Positions 20,243 to 28,653 of a stretch of 64,000 bases of DNA are shown here, in pieces. A program made the translations under genes and the position numbers. Numbering within the stretch: position 1 is the stretch's first letter; the number at the start of each line of letters is the position of its first letter. The notes beneath the pieces are model-generated. The model was not told the origin of the DNA. It saw only the letters and a program-made list of their open reading frames with translations, and did no database searches. Origin of the DNA: Hyphomicrobiaceae bacterium (GTDB lineage Bacteria; Pseudomonadota; Alphaproteobacteria; Rhizobiales; Xanthobacteraceae); contig JAJPJB010000092.1 of NCBI GenBank assembly GCA_021324465.1, positions 1-64,000 on the forward strand, read 5' to 3'.

Positions 20243-20348
20243 GTCGTCATTCCGGATTGCCGCACAGCGACAAATCCGTAATCCGTAATCCCAGTGCAGG
20301 GGGTACGGACTCCGGGCTGCTCGCTTTTGCTGTAACCCGGAAGACGAC
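20243..20348. repeat. Extragenic palindromic repeat after pyrG
   Basis: A stretch of about 105 bases bounded by inverted ends: GTCGTCATTCCGG at 20243-20255 and CCGGAAGACGAC at 20337-20348, complementary apart from one extra base. Internal short repeats (ATCCGTA twice) add structure. This resembles REP/ERIC-type elements in which a TCATTCCGG core recurs between genes. No second copy of this type was found in the window. Confidence 0.5.
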
Positions 20349-20365
20349 GAGGAAGGAACGCGTCC

Positions 20366-20692
20366 ATGATCTACGAACAGCGCATCTACCGTTGCATTCC
20401 CGGCAGATTGCCGGCGCTGCTCAGCCGGTTCGAGAACCACACGCTGAAAATCTGGGAGAGGCACGGCATCAAACAGGCCGGCTTCTGGACCGTCCTGGTC
20501 GGCGACGGCAATCATGATCTGCATTACATGCTTGCCTGGGACTCGCTTGCCGATCGCGAGGCGAAGTGGAACGCGTTTCAGGCGGATCCCGCCTGGCACA
20601 AGGTGCGCGACGACAGTGAAAAGGACGGGCCCATTATCGCCAATATCACAAGCGCTTTCCTGCGGCCGACGGCATTTTCTGCCGTGCAATAG
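20366..20692 (+). CDS. NIPSNAP-family protein
   Basis: A 108-residue single-domain protein of the NIPSNAP family (dimeric alpha/beta barrel fold). It opens MIYEQRIYRCIPGRLPALLSRF and has a central HYMLAWDSLADREAKWNAF segment with the Trp/Phe pattern of the family. AAGGA at 20353-20357 supports ATG 20366. The function is poorly known; related small proteins act on or bind hydrophobic small molecules. It sits between pyrG and kdsA with 52 bases to kdsA and probably shares its transcript. Confidence 0.85.
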   Translation: MIYEQRIYRCIPGRLPALLSRFENHTLKIWERHGIKQAGFWTVLVGDGNHDLHYMLAWDSLADREAKWNAFQADPAWHKVRDDSEKDGPIIANITSAFLRPTAFSAVQ

Positions 20693-20744
20693 GACCAGTT
20701 GACCTCGTCCGGCGCGGCGGTCATGGTCGCCGGGAAGGACGATA

Positions 20745-21581
20745 ATGACTGCAAAGCCAAATCCCATCGTCACGGTCGGCAAGGCGCGTTTCGGCAACGA
20801 CCTACCGCTCGCTTTGATTGCGGGACCCTGCGCGCTCGAAAGCGGCGCGCACGCTTTCGACATGGCCTCTGCGCTCAAAGAACTCGCCGCAAGGCTCGGC
20901 ATCGGCTTCGTTTACAAGACTTCGTTCGACAAGGCGAACCGCACCAGCGCCGCGAGCGCGCGCGGCCTTGGTCTCGATCAGGCGCTGTCGATTTTCGCCG
21001 AGCTCAGGCAAAAGCTCGGCGTGCCGGTGCTGACCGATGTGCACGAGCCCGGGCAATGCGCACCGGTCGCCGAGGCGGTCGACGTTCTGCAAATTCCGGC
21101 ATTCCTTTGCCGACAGACTGATTTGTTAGTTGCCGCCGCCAAGACCGGGCGCGCAGTGAATGTCAAAAAAGGTCAGTTCCTTGCGCCGTGGGACATGGGC
21201 AATGTTGTTGCCAAGATCACGGGCGCCGGCAATTCCAATGTGCTGGTGACCGAGCGCGGCGTCTCGTTCGGCTATAACACGTTGGTCTCCGACATGCGCG
21301 CGCTGCCGGTGCTGGCGAAAATTGGTGCGCCGGTGATCTTTGATGCGACCCATTCGGTACAGCAGCCAGGCGGGCAGGGCACGTCATCGGGCGGCGAGCG
21401 CCGGTATGTGCCGGTGCTGGCGCGTGCGGCGGTCGCCGTGGGCGTAGCCGGCATCTTCATCGAGACGCACCAGGATCCGGACAGGGCGCCATCCGACGGA
21501 CCGAATATGATCCCGCTCAAGGAATTGCCGGCGCTCCTTGAGCGGCTGTTGCAATTCGACGCGCTGGCCAAGATCAAATAA
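20745..21581 (+). CDS. kdsA: 3-deoxy-D-manno-octulosonate 8-phosphate synthase
   Basis: A 278-residue cytosolic aldolase condensing phosphoenolpyruvate with arabinose 5-phosphate to KDO-8-phosphate for lipopolysaccharide core. Conserved parts are [66 protein letters not shown] and the final IETHQDPD. The N-terminal AGPCALES with Cys, together with the late DATH and ETHQDPD residues, points to a metal-dependent form. The ribosome site AAGGA precedes the ATG. It is a gene of a Gram-negative outer-membrane bacterium. Confidence 0.96.
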   Translation: MTAKPNPIVTVGKARFGNDLPLALIAGPCALESGAHAFDMASALKELAARLGIGFVYKTSFDKANRTSAASARGLGLDQALSIFAELRQKLGVPVLTDVHEPGQCAPVAEAVDVLQIPAFLCRQTDLLVAAAKTGRAVNVKKGQFLAPWDMGNVVAKITGAGNSNVLVTERGVSFGYNTLVSDMRALPVLAKIGAPVIFDATHSVQQPGGQGTSSGGERRYVPVLARAAVAVGVAGIFIETHQDPDRAPSDGPNMIPLKELPALLERLLQFDALAKIK

Positions 21582-21716
21582 TCGATCATTCAGCCGTTCT
21601 CTGAGCGGCAACGCACATTTGCTCACAACATCAAGGTTTGTGCCATTCCGCCTCTTCTTCGTATCGTCAGCCTCGTAGTCTTTGCTTCGACGCTGTTTAC
21701 GCGCGCGGTTGATCCG

Positions 21717-22820
21717 GTGGTGCCGAAGATAGCCCACGACCTCGGCATTGAAGTCTCTACCGCGGCGCTGCTTTCGACGGCCTTCACTTTCCCTTATGCG
21801 TTCATGCAGCCGGTGCTTGGCCTCGTCAGCGATTTTTTCGGCAAGACGCGGCTGATGAATCTGAGCTTGATGATGGTCGTGGTGACCACGCTCGTTTGCG
21901 CCTTTGCCGGCAATTTCTCTTTGTTGGTGGCGATGCGCATTCTCGCCGGCATGCTGGCGGGCGGTATCTTTCCGGTCGGCGTCGCCATTGTGGGTGACCT
22001 GGTGCCGGTGCAGGAGCGGCAGGTGGCGATCGGCCGTCTTCTTGCGGTCGGGCTCACCGGTAATCTCATCGGCGCAACGATTTCCGGCGTTATCGGCGAC
22101 TTACTCGGGTGGCGCGGCGTATTTCTCACCATCGGCGCTTTCGGCTTGGTGGTCGCGGTCACGGCTTTCTTTGCCTTTCGCAATCTCGCGCGCGGCAAGC
22201 CCAAGCCGTTCAATCTGGCCGCTGCGGCTTCGGGCTACCGGGGAATTTTTGCCGATCCGCGCGCCAAGATCTGTTTCAGTTCCGTGTTCTTCGAAGGCAT
22301 CACCATCCACGGCATGTTTCCCTACGTTGCGCTCTTGCTGCTTGCGAGCGGCCTGACCCATTCATCCTATGCCGGCATCGTGATTGCCGCGTTTGGGCTC
22401 GGCGGGATTCTGTTTTCGCTGTCGCTGCCGCTCTTGGTCGCGCATGTCACCGAACGGCACATGATGCTGGCCGGAGCGGCCTGCGCTTGCGCGGCTTTTG
22501 TTCTGATCGCCCTGAATCTGCCCTGGTATGTCTTGACCGCCGTGTTTCTTTTGTTCGGCATCGGCTTCTACATGCTGCATAACTGTATTCAGGTGCATGT
22601 TACCGACTTGAGCCAGACGGCACGCGGCACCGCGATGTCAATGCATTCCTGTTCCTTCTTTTTCGGCCAGGCGATCGGTCCGATCTATTACGGCTTTGCC
22701 TTCAGTCATTTTGGTTTGAGTGTGCCGCCGCTTCTCGGCGCCGCCGTGATCATCGCCGTGGGCCTTGTCTGCGCGCGGTATCTGCGGCACCGCCGGCAAA
22801 TGGATTCGCACGCAATGTAA
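21717..22820 (+). CDS. Major facilitator superfamily transporter
   Basis: An inner-membrane carrier with about 12 helices. The loop VLGLVSDFFGKTRLMN between helices 2 and 3 is the MFS A-motif, and R-x-L-x-G-x2-AGGIFPV follows in helix 4. GTG 21717 is the first ordinary start codon after the kdsA stop, but coding clearly continues upstream: the same frame back to about 21645 reads IPPLLRIVSLVVFASTLFTRAVDP, a normal first MFS helix. The true start must be a rare codon (ATT 21645 or ATC 21630) or has been altered. From 21645 the protein would be 391 residues, the usual MFS size. The substrate is unknown. Confidence 0.8.
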   Translation: MVPKIAHDLGIEVSTAALLSTAFTFPYAFMQPVLGLVSDFFGKTRLMNLSLMMVVVTTLVCAFAGNFSLLVAMRILAGMLAGGIFPVGVAIVGDLVPVQERQVAIGRLLAVGLTGNLIGATISGVIGDLLGWRGVFLTIGAFGLVVAVTAFFAFRNLARGKPKPFNLAAAASGYRGIFADPRAKICFSSVFFEGITIHGMFPYVALLLLASGLTHSSYAGIVIAAFGLGGILFSLSLPLLVAHVTERHMMLAGAACACAAFVLIALNLPWYVLTAVFLLFGIGFYMLHNCIQVHVTDLSQTARGTAMSMHSCSFFFGQAIGPIYYGFAFSHFGLSVPPLLGAAVIIAVGLVCARYLRHRRQMDSHAM

Positions 22821-22881
22821 TCTGCCGGGGTCGGGCTGCCCTTGCCGAGGACCCATAAAGTGCCCAATATAAGCAGATCGG

Positions 22882-22958
22882 CCAGGGGTGCCGCGTTTGC
22901 GCGCGGCTGAGATCAAACCCGTCGAACCTGTCTGGGTCATTCCAGCGAAGGGAGCCGC
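22882..22958 (+). promoter_or_regulatory. TPP (THI-element) riboswitch
   Basis: The conserved thi-box parts appear in order: AGGGGTGCC (22884-22892), a variable GC-rich stem, GCTGAGATCAAACCC, GAACCTGTCTGGGTCATTCCAGCGAAGGGA (consecutive parts, ending about 22952). CTGAGA binds the pyrimidine and the later half binds the pyrophosphate of TPP. The final AAGGGA also serves as ribosome site for the TTG start at 22960, so ligand binding can hide it and block translation. It controls thiOSG. Confidence 0.95.
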
Positions 22959-22959
22959 G

Positions 22960-24126
22960 TTGAGCCAAGCGATTTCCAGCCCATCCATTGCTAAACGGCC
23001 GCGGGTTGCCATTATCGGCGCGGGCGTCATTGGCCTTGGCATCGCCTGGCGGCTGGCCCGGCGTGCCGATGTGTCGGTGTTCGATCGCGGCAAGGCCGGC
23101 GCCGGGGCGAGCCACGCGGCGGCCGGTATGCTGGCGGCGTGCGCGGAAGCCGAGCCGGGGGAAGAGGCTTTGTTGACGCTCAACCGTGACAGTCAGGCGC
23201 GCTGGCCCGCCTTCGCCGACGAACTCAAGCACGCGACTGGCGTCGACGTCGAATTGCGCCGCGAAGGCACGCTGGTGCTGGCGCTGACGGCCGACGATCA
23301 GGCGGTCCTGGCGCATCGCCTCGACTTTCAGAAAAAGCTTGGCCTGCCGCTCGAATGGCTATCCGCCGCCGCGACGCGGGCGAAAGAGCCGCATCTTGCG
23401 GGAAAGATCGCCGGCGCCGTGTTCAGCCCGGAAGATCATCAGGTCGACAACAGGAAGGTCGTCGCGGCCTTGCGCATTGCCGCCGAAAATGCGGGCGCGA
23501 AGATTCATGAGCATCAAGCGGTGAGAGAAGTCTCGGTTCAATCCGGCGCCGCCCGCGGTGTCGGTCTTGAAGACGGGACGAGAATCGACGCCGACATTGT
23601 GGTGCTCGCCGCCGGCGCCTGGTCGCGCGGCATCGCGGGACTGCCGCCGGATCGACGACCGCCGGTGCGGCCGGTCAAAGGGCAAATGTTCGCGCTGCGC
23701 ATGGATGCAGCTGCACCGCTGCTCAATCATGTGCTGTGGGCGCCTGGCGCTTATCTTGTGCCGCGGTGCGATGGCCGGCTGATCGTGGGCGCGACGGTCG
23801 AGGAAAAGGGCTTTGACGACACGATCACGGCCGGTGCAATGCTGACGCTGCTCGAAGCGGCTTGGCGCGCCATTCCCGCAATTGAAGAATTGCCGATTGA
23901 CGAAATCTGGGCCGGACACCGGCCGGGCAGCCGCGACGATGCGCCAATTCTGGGCCGCGCGCCTCTGGAAAATCTGTTCTACGCCACGGGCCATCACCGC
24001 AACGGCATCCTGCTTGCGCCGGTAACGGCAGACACACTTGCAAAGCTCATTCTCGACGATGTGACCGAGCCGGTGATCCAGCCGTTTGGCCTTGAGCGAT
24101 TTCTGCCGGCGCGGGCGGCGGAGTAG
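22960..24126 (+). CDS. thiO: Glycine oxidase ThiO
   Basis: An FAD-dependent oxidase of about 388 residues that converts glycine to iminoglycine (dehydroglycine), the C2-N precursor of the thiazole ring of thiamine. An N-terminal Rossmann motif AIIGAGVIGLGIAW binds FAD, followed by DRGKAGAGASHAAAGMLA as in the DAO family; the C-terminal part has WAGHRPGSRDDAPILG and ATGHHRNGILLAP. I place the start at TTG 22960, straight after the riboswitch ribosome site; a start at 22888 would lie inside the riboswitch. It is the first gene of a thiO-thiS-thiG operon. Confidence 0.92.
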   Translation: MSQAISSPSIAKRPRVAIIGAGVIGLGIAWRLARRADVSVFDRGKAGAGASHAAAGMLAACAEAEPGEEALLTLNRDSQARWPAFADELKHATGVDVELRREGTLVLALTADDQAVLAHRLDFQKKLGLPLEWLSAAATRAKEPHLAGKIAGAVFSPEDHQVDNRKVVAALRIAAENAGAKIHEHQAVREVSVQSGAARGVGLEDGTRIDADIVVLAAGAWSRGIAGLPPDRRPPVRPVKGQMFALRMDAAAPLLNHVLWAPGAYLVPRCDGRLIVGATVEEKGFDDTITAGAMLTLLEAAWRAIPAIEELPIDEIWAGHRPGSRDDAPILGRAPLENLFYATGHHRNGILLAPVTADTLAKLILDDVTEPVIQPFGLERFLPARAAE

Positions 24127-24136
24127 GGAGCGTACG

Positions 24137-24352
24137 ATGAATCAAAGATCGATCCGCGTGAATGGAGAGACCGAGCCGCTCACCGACGACACGACACTCG
24201 AAGGACTGATAGCAGACAAGGCCGGCGACACGGCACGGCGCGGCATCGCGGTCGCACTCAACGGTTCTGTCGTGCCGCGTGCGGCTTGGCCGAACACGCG
24301 GCTGCAGGCCGGCGACGATGTCGAAATCGTACGCGCGCGACAGGGTGGGTAG
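24137..24352 (+). CDS. thiS: Sulfur carrier protein ThiS
   Basis: A 71-residue ubiquitin-like sulfur carrier. The C-terminal Gly-Gly is the site that is adenylated and thiocarboxylated to donate sulfur to the thiazole synthase. The sequence shows VNGE near the N-terminus, the central IAVALNGSVVPR strand and the final VEIVRARQGG. It starts 10 bases after thiO and is followed by thiG after a small palindrome. Confidence 0.93.
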   Translation: MNQRSIRVNGETEPLTDDTTLEGLIADKAGDTARRGIAVALNGSVVPRAAWPNTRLQAGDDVEIVRARQGG

Positions 24353-24397
24353 AGGTGAATTTCTTCGAAATGACGCATCCGGGGAGCCAGGAGCTGA

Positions 24398-24418
24398 ATT
24401 CCCGCTTTTCGCGGGAAT
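24398..24418. repeat. Short extragenic palindrome between thiS and thiG
   Basis: ATTCCCGC and GCGGGAAT form a perfect 8-base-pair stem around a TTTTC loop. It resembles the ATTCCCGC-type extragenic palindromes common in related genomes. There is no T-run after it, so it is more likely an mRNA-stabilising or repeat element than a terminator. Confidence 0.5.
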
Positions 24419-24442
24419 GAGCGGAGCTTAGGGAGACAGACA

Positions 24443-25213
24443 ATGTCCGATCCTCTTATCATTGCCGGCCATGAATTCGGCTCGCGGCTTTTTCTCGGCA
24501 CGGCCGGCTATCCCAATCGCAAGATCATGCTGGATGCGGTTGCGGCGAGCGGCACGCAGATGGTCACCGCCTCGATCCGTCGCATCAGCCTCGCCGGCGA
24601 GGACGAGAGCTTGGTTGATCTCCTGGCCGGGCGCGCAAAATTTCTGCCAAATACCGCGGGCTGCCAGACTGCGAAAGACGCAATCCTCACCGCTGAGCTC
24701 GCGCGCGAGGCGCTCGACACCAACTGGATCAAGCTCGAAGTGATCGGCGACCGCGAGCTGCTTTATCCCGATGTCGAAGAGTTGGTGCGCGCCACGGACG
24801 AACTGGTCCGCAAAGGCTTTGTTGTGCTGCCCTATTGCACCGAGGACCCTGTGACCTGCCGCAAGCTTGCCGATGCAGGCGCGGCCGCCGTGATGCCGCT
24901 CGGCTCGCCGATCGGTTCGGGGCTCGGCATTTCCAATCCACATCTGATCGAGCTCGTTTGCGCGCGTTCGCCGGTGCCGGTGGTGCTCGATGCCGGGATC
25001 GGCACCGCCTCCGACGCGACGCTCGCCATGGAGCTCGGCTGTGCTGCGGTGCTGGTCAATACCGCGGTGTCGAAAGCGCAAAATCCGGTGCTGATGGCAA
25101 AAAGCATGCGCGCCGCGGTCGAAGCCGGCCGCCTGTCGCGGCTTGCCGGGCGCATCGCCAAGCGCATGTACGCCGAACCGTCCAGCCCGCAGTTCGGGCT
25201 GGTGGGCACGTGA
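24443..25213 (+). CDS. thiG: Thiazole synthase ThiG
   Basis: A 256-residue (beta/alpha)8 enzyme that builds thiamine thiazole phosphate from deoxyxylulose 5-phosphate, dehydroglycine (from ThiO) and sulfur from ThiS thiocarboxylate. The Schiff-base lysine is Lys97 in [16 protein letters not shown] near the start, [16 protein letters not shown] and the phosphate-binding [10 protein letters not shown] and [13 protein letters not shown] are all present. GGGAGACAGACA precedes the ATG. thiE does not follow; a minus-strand gene converges 9 bases downstream, so the operon ends here. Confidence 0.95.
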   Translation: MSDPLIIAGHEFGSRLFLGTAGYPNRKIMLDAVAASGTQMVTASIRRISLAGEDESLVDLLAGRAKFLPNTAGCQTAKDAILTAELAREALDTNWIKLEVIGDRELLYPDVEELVRATDELVRKGFVVLPYCTEDPVTCRKLADAGAAAVMPLGSPIGSGLGISNPHLIELVCARSPVPVVLDAGIGTASDATLAMELGCAAVLVNTAVSKAQNPVLMAKSMRAAVEAGRLSRLAGRIAKRMYAEPSSPQFGLVGT

Positions 25214-25222
25214 GGGACCACC

Positions 25223-26278
25223 TTACGCCGATATAGCGTGATTCGATTCTCCCAGCATCTCCCGCACCATCGGCATGACTTTGCGGCCGAACAGCTCGAT
25301 GCAGCGCATGATCTTGTCGTGCGAGAGCGTACCGGCCGAGTATTTGATATCGAAGCGCGATAATCCGAGCGCCCGCACGGTGGCGCAGATGCGCCGCGCC
25401 ACGGTTTCCGGCGAGCCGACATAGAGGGAGCCATGATCGGCCTCGCGGTCGAATTCGGCACGCGTCATTAGCGGCCAGCCGCGTTCGGCGCCGATGCGGT
25501 CGCGCATCCGCTTATAGTCGGGCCACAATTCTTCGCGCGCGATCTCGTCGCTTGCGGCGACATAGCCGTGCGAGTGCACGCCGATTGCTTGCGCCGGCTT
25601 GCCGATCTGCGCGTAAGCGCGATGGTAGAGGTCGACATAGGGTGTAAAGCGCCGCGGATCGCCGCCGATGATGGCAAGCATCAACGGCAGATCGTAGCGC
25701 ACCGCGCGCACCACCGATTCCGGGCTGCCGCCGACACCGATCCAGGTGCGAAGGGTCCCGGTTTCGATCGGCGGAAAGACACGCTGGTTTTTGAGCGGGG
25801 CGCGCGTTGTGCCTTGCCAGGTGACGCTTTCATTGCGCAGCAGCGCGGCAAACAGATCGAGTTTTTCCTCGAATAATTTCTCGTAATCCGACAATTCGTA
25901 GCCGAACAAGGGAAAGGATTCGATGAAGGAACCGCGGCCGAGCGTCACCTCGGCGCGTCCATTGGAGGCGGCGTTGAGTGTGGAGAAACGCTGAAACACG
26001 CGCACCGGATCGTCCGAAGACAACACCGTGACGGCGGAGCCCAGCCAGATACGCTTGGTGCGCGCGGCAATTGCCGCTAGCACGACATCGGGCGTGGATA
26101 TGGCGAAGTCGGCGCGATGGTGCTCGCCAAGCCCGAAGGCATCGACGCCGACCGCGTCAGCGAGCACGCCTTCCTCGATCACATGGCGGATGACTTGCGC
26201 CTGGCTGAGAGCCTGCCCATCCGGCCCGGCCTGAATATCGCCGAACGTATCGAGGCCAAGTTCAATCTGCTGGGTCAT
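25223..26278 (-). CDS. LLM-class flavin-dependent oxidoreductase
   Basis: A 351-residue luciferase-like monooxygenase family member with a TIM-barrel fold and F/FMN-binding layout. It shows DAFGLGEHHRADFAISTPDVVLAAIA, the VTVLSSDDPVRVFQRFSTL region, the RAEVTLGRGSF strand and GVGGSPESVVRA. These enzymes use reduced FMN (or F420) and oxygen to oxidise small organics. It lies 89 bases downstream of the IclR regulator on the same strand and could belong to the same catabolic island. The specific substrate is unknown. Confidence 0.85.
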   Translation of the reverse strand: MTQQIELGLDTFGDIQAGPDGQALSQAQVIRHVIEEGVLADAVGVDAFGLGEHHRADFAISTPDVVLAAIAARTKRIWLGSAVTVLSSDDPVRVFQRFSTLNAASNGRAEVTLGRGSFIESFPLFGYELSDYEKLFEEKLDLFAALLRNESVTWQGTTRAPLKNQRVFPPIETGTLRTWIGVGGSPESVVRAVRYDLPLMLAIIGGDPRRFTPYVDLYHRAYAQIGKPAQAIGVHSHGYVAASDEIAREELWPDYKRMRDRIGAERGWPLMTRAEFDREADHGSLYVGSPETVARRICATVRALGLSRFDIKYSAGTLSHDKIMRCIELFGRKVMPMVREMLGESNHAISA

Positions 26279-26367
26279 TCAAATGAGTCTCGCTGTTATG
26301 AGCAGGATCGCGGATGCTCAGGGAAATATGGCGCATTTTCACGTTAGCAAGCAGCATGCTGCCGGGG

Positions 26368-27171
26368 TCAGATCAATTGCTGCTGCAATTCAACGGCCAG
26401 ATCCTGCAGCCTGGCAAAGAATCGGCCATGCATCGCCTTAAGCGGCGCGCGTTCGCTGTGAACCCCGATATTCAGTGCGGCAACCGTTCGGCCATCTGAT
26501 TTCTTCAGTGGAATGGCGATCGAGCGAAAGCCAAGCTCGACCTCCTGGTCGGCGAGCGCATAGCCCGATTTGCGCACATTCAGAATGATCCTTCGCAATT
26601 CGGCTTTGTCCGTGACCGTGAATTTGGTGACTTTTCTCGGGCGCAGGCGCGCGAGAAAGCTTTCCAAGGCGCGGTCGTCCAACGCCGCCAGCAGGATACG
26701 GCCCAGCGAGGTTGCAAAGGCCGGCAGCCGAAAGCCGATCTGGTCGCTCACCGGAATGATGCGTTTGGGCGAAGCATGCGCAATCATCGTGATGTCTTCG
26801 CCATCGAGGACGGCTGCGGAGCAGGATTCACCGACGTCCTCGCTCAAACGCTCGAGCGCCGGCTGCACAATGGCGCTCACCGCATTCGATTGCAGATAGG
26901 AACGCGCCAGCGCGAGAACGCGGGGTGTCAGGCGGAACAGTCGATCGTTCATCTCGGCATAGCCGAGCGCGACCAGCGTATGCAAAGTACGGCGGACGGA
27001 AGCGCGCGGCAGATCGACCAGCTTGGCGATATCGCTGAGCGTGAGCTGTCGGCGGTCCCCGTTGAAGCTTTCGATCACGCGCAGGCCGCGGGCGAGCGCT
27101 TCGAGGAATTCCGATCCCGAGCGCTCGGCCAGGGCGTATTCGGCGGATGATCGCTTCAAGGGCGGCATCAT
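26368..27171 (-). CDS. IclR-family transcriptional regulator
   Basis: About 267 residues: an N-terminal winged helix-turn-helix (LTLSDIAKLVDLPRASVRRTLHTLVALGY) and a C-terminal GAF-like effector domain (SCSAAVLDGEDITMIAHA ... IGVHSER). It resembles the PcaR/PobR branch that controls aromatic catabolism. I place the start at ATG 27171 (or the adjacent ATG 27168), which keeps the palindrome at 27225-27238 outside the gene. The frame is open to ATG 27255, but that would place the operator inside the coding region. It diverges from the Rieske oxygenase gene and likely controls it and itself. Confidence 0.88.
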   Translation of the reverse strand: MMPPLKRSSAEYALAERSGSEFLEALARGLRVIESFNGDRRQLTLSDIAKLVDLPRASVRRTLHTLVALGYAEMNDRLFRLTPRVLALARSYLQSNAVSAIVQPALERLSEDVGESCSAAVLDGEDITMIAHASPKRIIPVSDQIGFRLPAFATSLGRILLAALDDRALESFLARLRPRKVTKFTVTDKAELRRIILNVRKSGYALADQEVELGFRSIAIPLKKSDGRTVAALNIGVHSERAPLKAMHGRFFARLQDLAVELQQQLI

Positions 27172-27224
27172 GAAGTCCCGATCTGCGCGCTTGCCAGGGC
27201 GCGGTTTGTTTGCTCTAATTTCAA

Positions 27225-27249
27225 CGAACATATGTTCGGTCAGCGAACA
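27225..27249. promoter_or_regulatory. Palindromic operator candidate between iclR and the Rieske gene
   Basis: CGAACATATGTTCG (27225-27238) is a perfect 14-base palindrome, and a third half-site CGAACA follows at 27244-27249, a spacing that suggests a tandem or two-dimer site. The position in the divergent promoter fits an IclR-family operator, which often shows GTTCG/CGAAC half-sites. Confidence 0.6.
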
Positions 27250-27300
27250 AAGCAAGCTTTTGCTGGTTCCGGCCGTTCGGCCGTCGGGGAGGAGTGAGCC

Positions 27301-28614
27301 ATGCTCAGCGCGGAACAGAACGATCGCATCACCCGCATCACACCCGACAGGCCCGCCGGCAAATTATTGCGCCGTTACTGGCAGCCCGCCGCCTTGGTCA
27401 ATGAACTCGACAATCGGCGCCCGATCAAACCGGTACGGCTGATGGGCGAGGACCTTGTGCTCTATCGCGACGAGAAGGGGCGCTACGGGTTGCTCGGCCG
27501 GGCCTGCCCGCATCGCGGCACCGATCTTGCCTACGGGCGTCTCGAGGACGGCGGCTTGCGCTGCGCCTTCCATGGCTGGCTGTTCGACGTCGAAGGCAAA
27601 TGCCTAGAGACGCCGGCGGAGCCGGAGGGCAGCAAGCTCTGCCGCAATATCCGGCACAAGGCCTATCCCGTGGTTGAGCGCAGTGGCATTTTGTTCGCCT
27701 ATATGGGCACTGGCGCATTGCCGGAATTCCCGCATTTCGATTGTTTTGTCGCGCCGAGCTCGCACACTTTCGCCTTCAAGGGCTTGATCGATTGCAACTG
27801 GCTGCAGTCGCTCGAGGTTGGCATCGATCCGGCGCACACCTCGTTCCTGCATCGTTTTTTCCACGACGAAGATCCGAATCAGGGTTACGGCAAGCTGTTC
27901 CGCGACACCTCGATCGATTCGGAAATGCCGATGACCAGGATCATGCGCGAATTTCCGCGCCCGCGCATTGAGGTCGAGCCGACCGATTTCGGCTTGCGCA
28001 TTCTCACGCTGCGCGAAATCAGCGCACAGAACACCCATGTGCGCGTGACCAACCTGATGTTCCCGAATGCTTTTGTCATTCCGATGAGCCGGGAGATGAC
28101 GATCACGCAGTGGCACGTGCCGATCGACGACTACAAACATTATTGGTACGCGATCTTCACCAGTTTTGGCGCGCCGGTCGACAAAGATGAGATGCGCCGC
28201 CAGCGCCTGGAGCTCTACGAGTTGCCGGACTACCTTCCGCGCAAGAACAAGAGCAACAATTACGGCTATGATCCGCACGAACAGAATCGCGAGACCTATA
28301 CCGGCATGGGCGCCGACATCAATGTCCACGACCAATGGGCCTGTGAATCCATGGGCGCGATCGCCGACCGCACGCGGGAGCATCTCGGCCAGTCCGACAA
28401 GGCGATCGCCGCCTATCGGCGGCTCCTGCGCCACGCGATTGATGCGGTGGAGAAGGGTGACGCGCCGCCGATGATTTTTGATGCAGCTTCGGCAAAAATG
28501 ATCACGGGGCCCGCCGCCATCGACGGCATCGGGCCGACCGATGATTGGCAAGGCTATTGGCAGAGAACCGATGCCAACAAGCGCAGCGCCGCGAGTTGGG
28601 CTGTTCCGCACTAA
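27301..28614 (+). CDS. Rieske non-haem iron oxygenase, alpha subunit (phthalate dioxygenase/O-demethylase type)
   Basis: A 437-residue ring-hydroxylating oxygenase. The Rieske [2Fe-2S] domain has Cys69-x-His71 and Cys88-x2-His91 (CPHRGTDLAYG ... CAFHGW). The catalytic mononuclear iron site is at SLEVGIDPAHTSFLHR (His179 and His184; the preceding Glu172/Asp176 bridge the centres). Size and the LGRACPHRG pattern point to the homotrimeric phthalate-4,5-dioxygenase-like group that works with a separate reductase and no beta subunit. GGAGGAG sits just before the ATG. It heads an operon-like row with a GS-like ligase and a ferredoxin-flavin reductase. The substrate is unknown. Confidence 0.9.
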   Translation: MLSAEQNDRITRITPDRPAGKLLRRYWQPAALVNELDNRRPIKPVRLMGEDLVLYRDEKGRYGLLGRACPHRGTDLAYGRLEDGGLRCAFHGWLFDVEGKCLETPAEPEGSKLCRNIRHKAYPVVERSGILFAYMGTGALPEFPHFDCFVAPSSHTFAFKGLIDCNWLQSLEVGIDPAHTSFLHRFFHDEDPNQGYGKLFRDTSIDSEMPMTRIMREFPRPRIEVEPTDFGLRILTLREISAQNTHVRVTNLMFPNAFVIPMSREMTITQWHVPIDDYKHYWYAIFTSFGAPVDKDEMRRQRLELYELPDYLPRKNKSNNYGYDPHEQNRETYTGMGADINVHDQWACESMGAIADRTREHLGQSDKAIAAYRRLLRHAIDAVEKGDAPPMIFDAASAKMITGPAAIDGIGPTDDWQGYWQRTDANKRSAASWAVPH

Positions 28615-28653
28615 ACGCGTGGCCGTGGCCCGGGCCGTGATTTGGATATCGCC

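Noticed and set aside
24398-24418. Hairpin between thiS and thiG as a terminator
   Set aside because: There is no T-run after the stem and thiG clearly belongs to the same operon; listed as a repeat instead.
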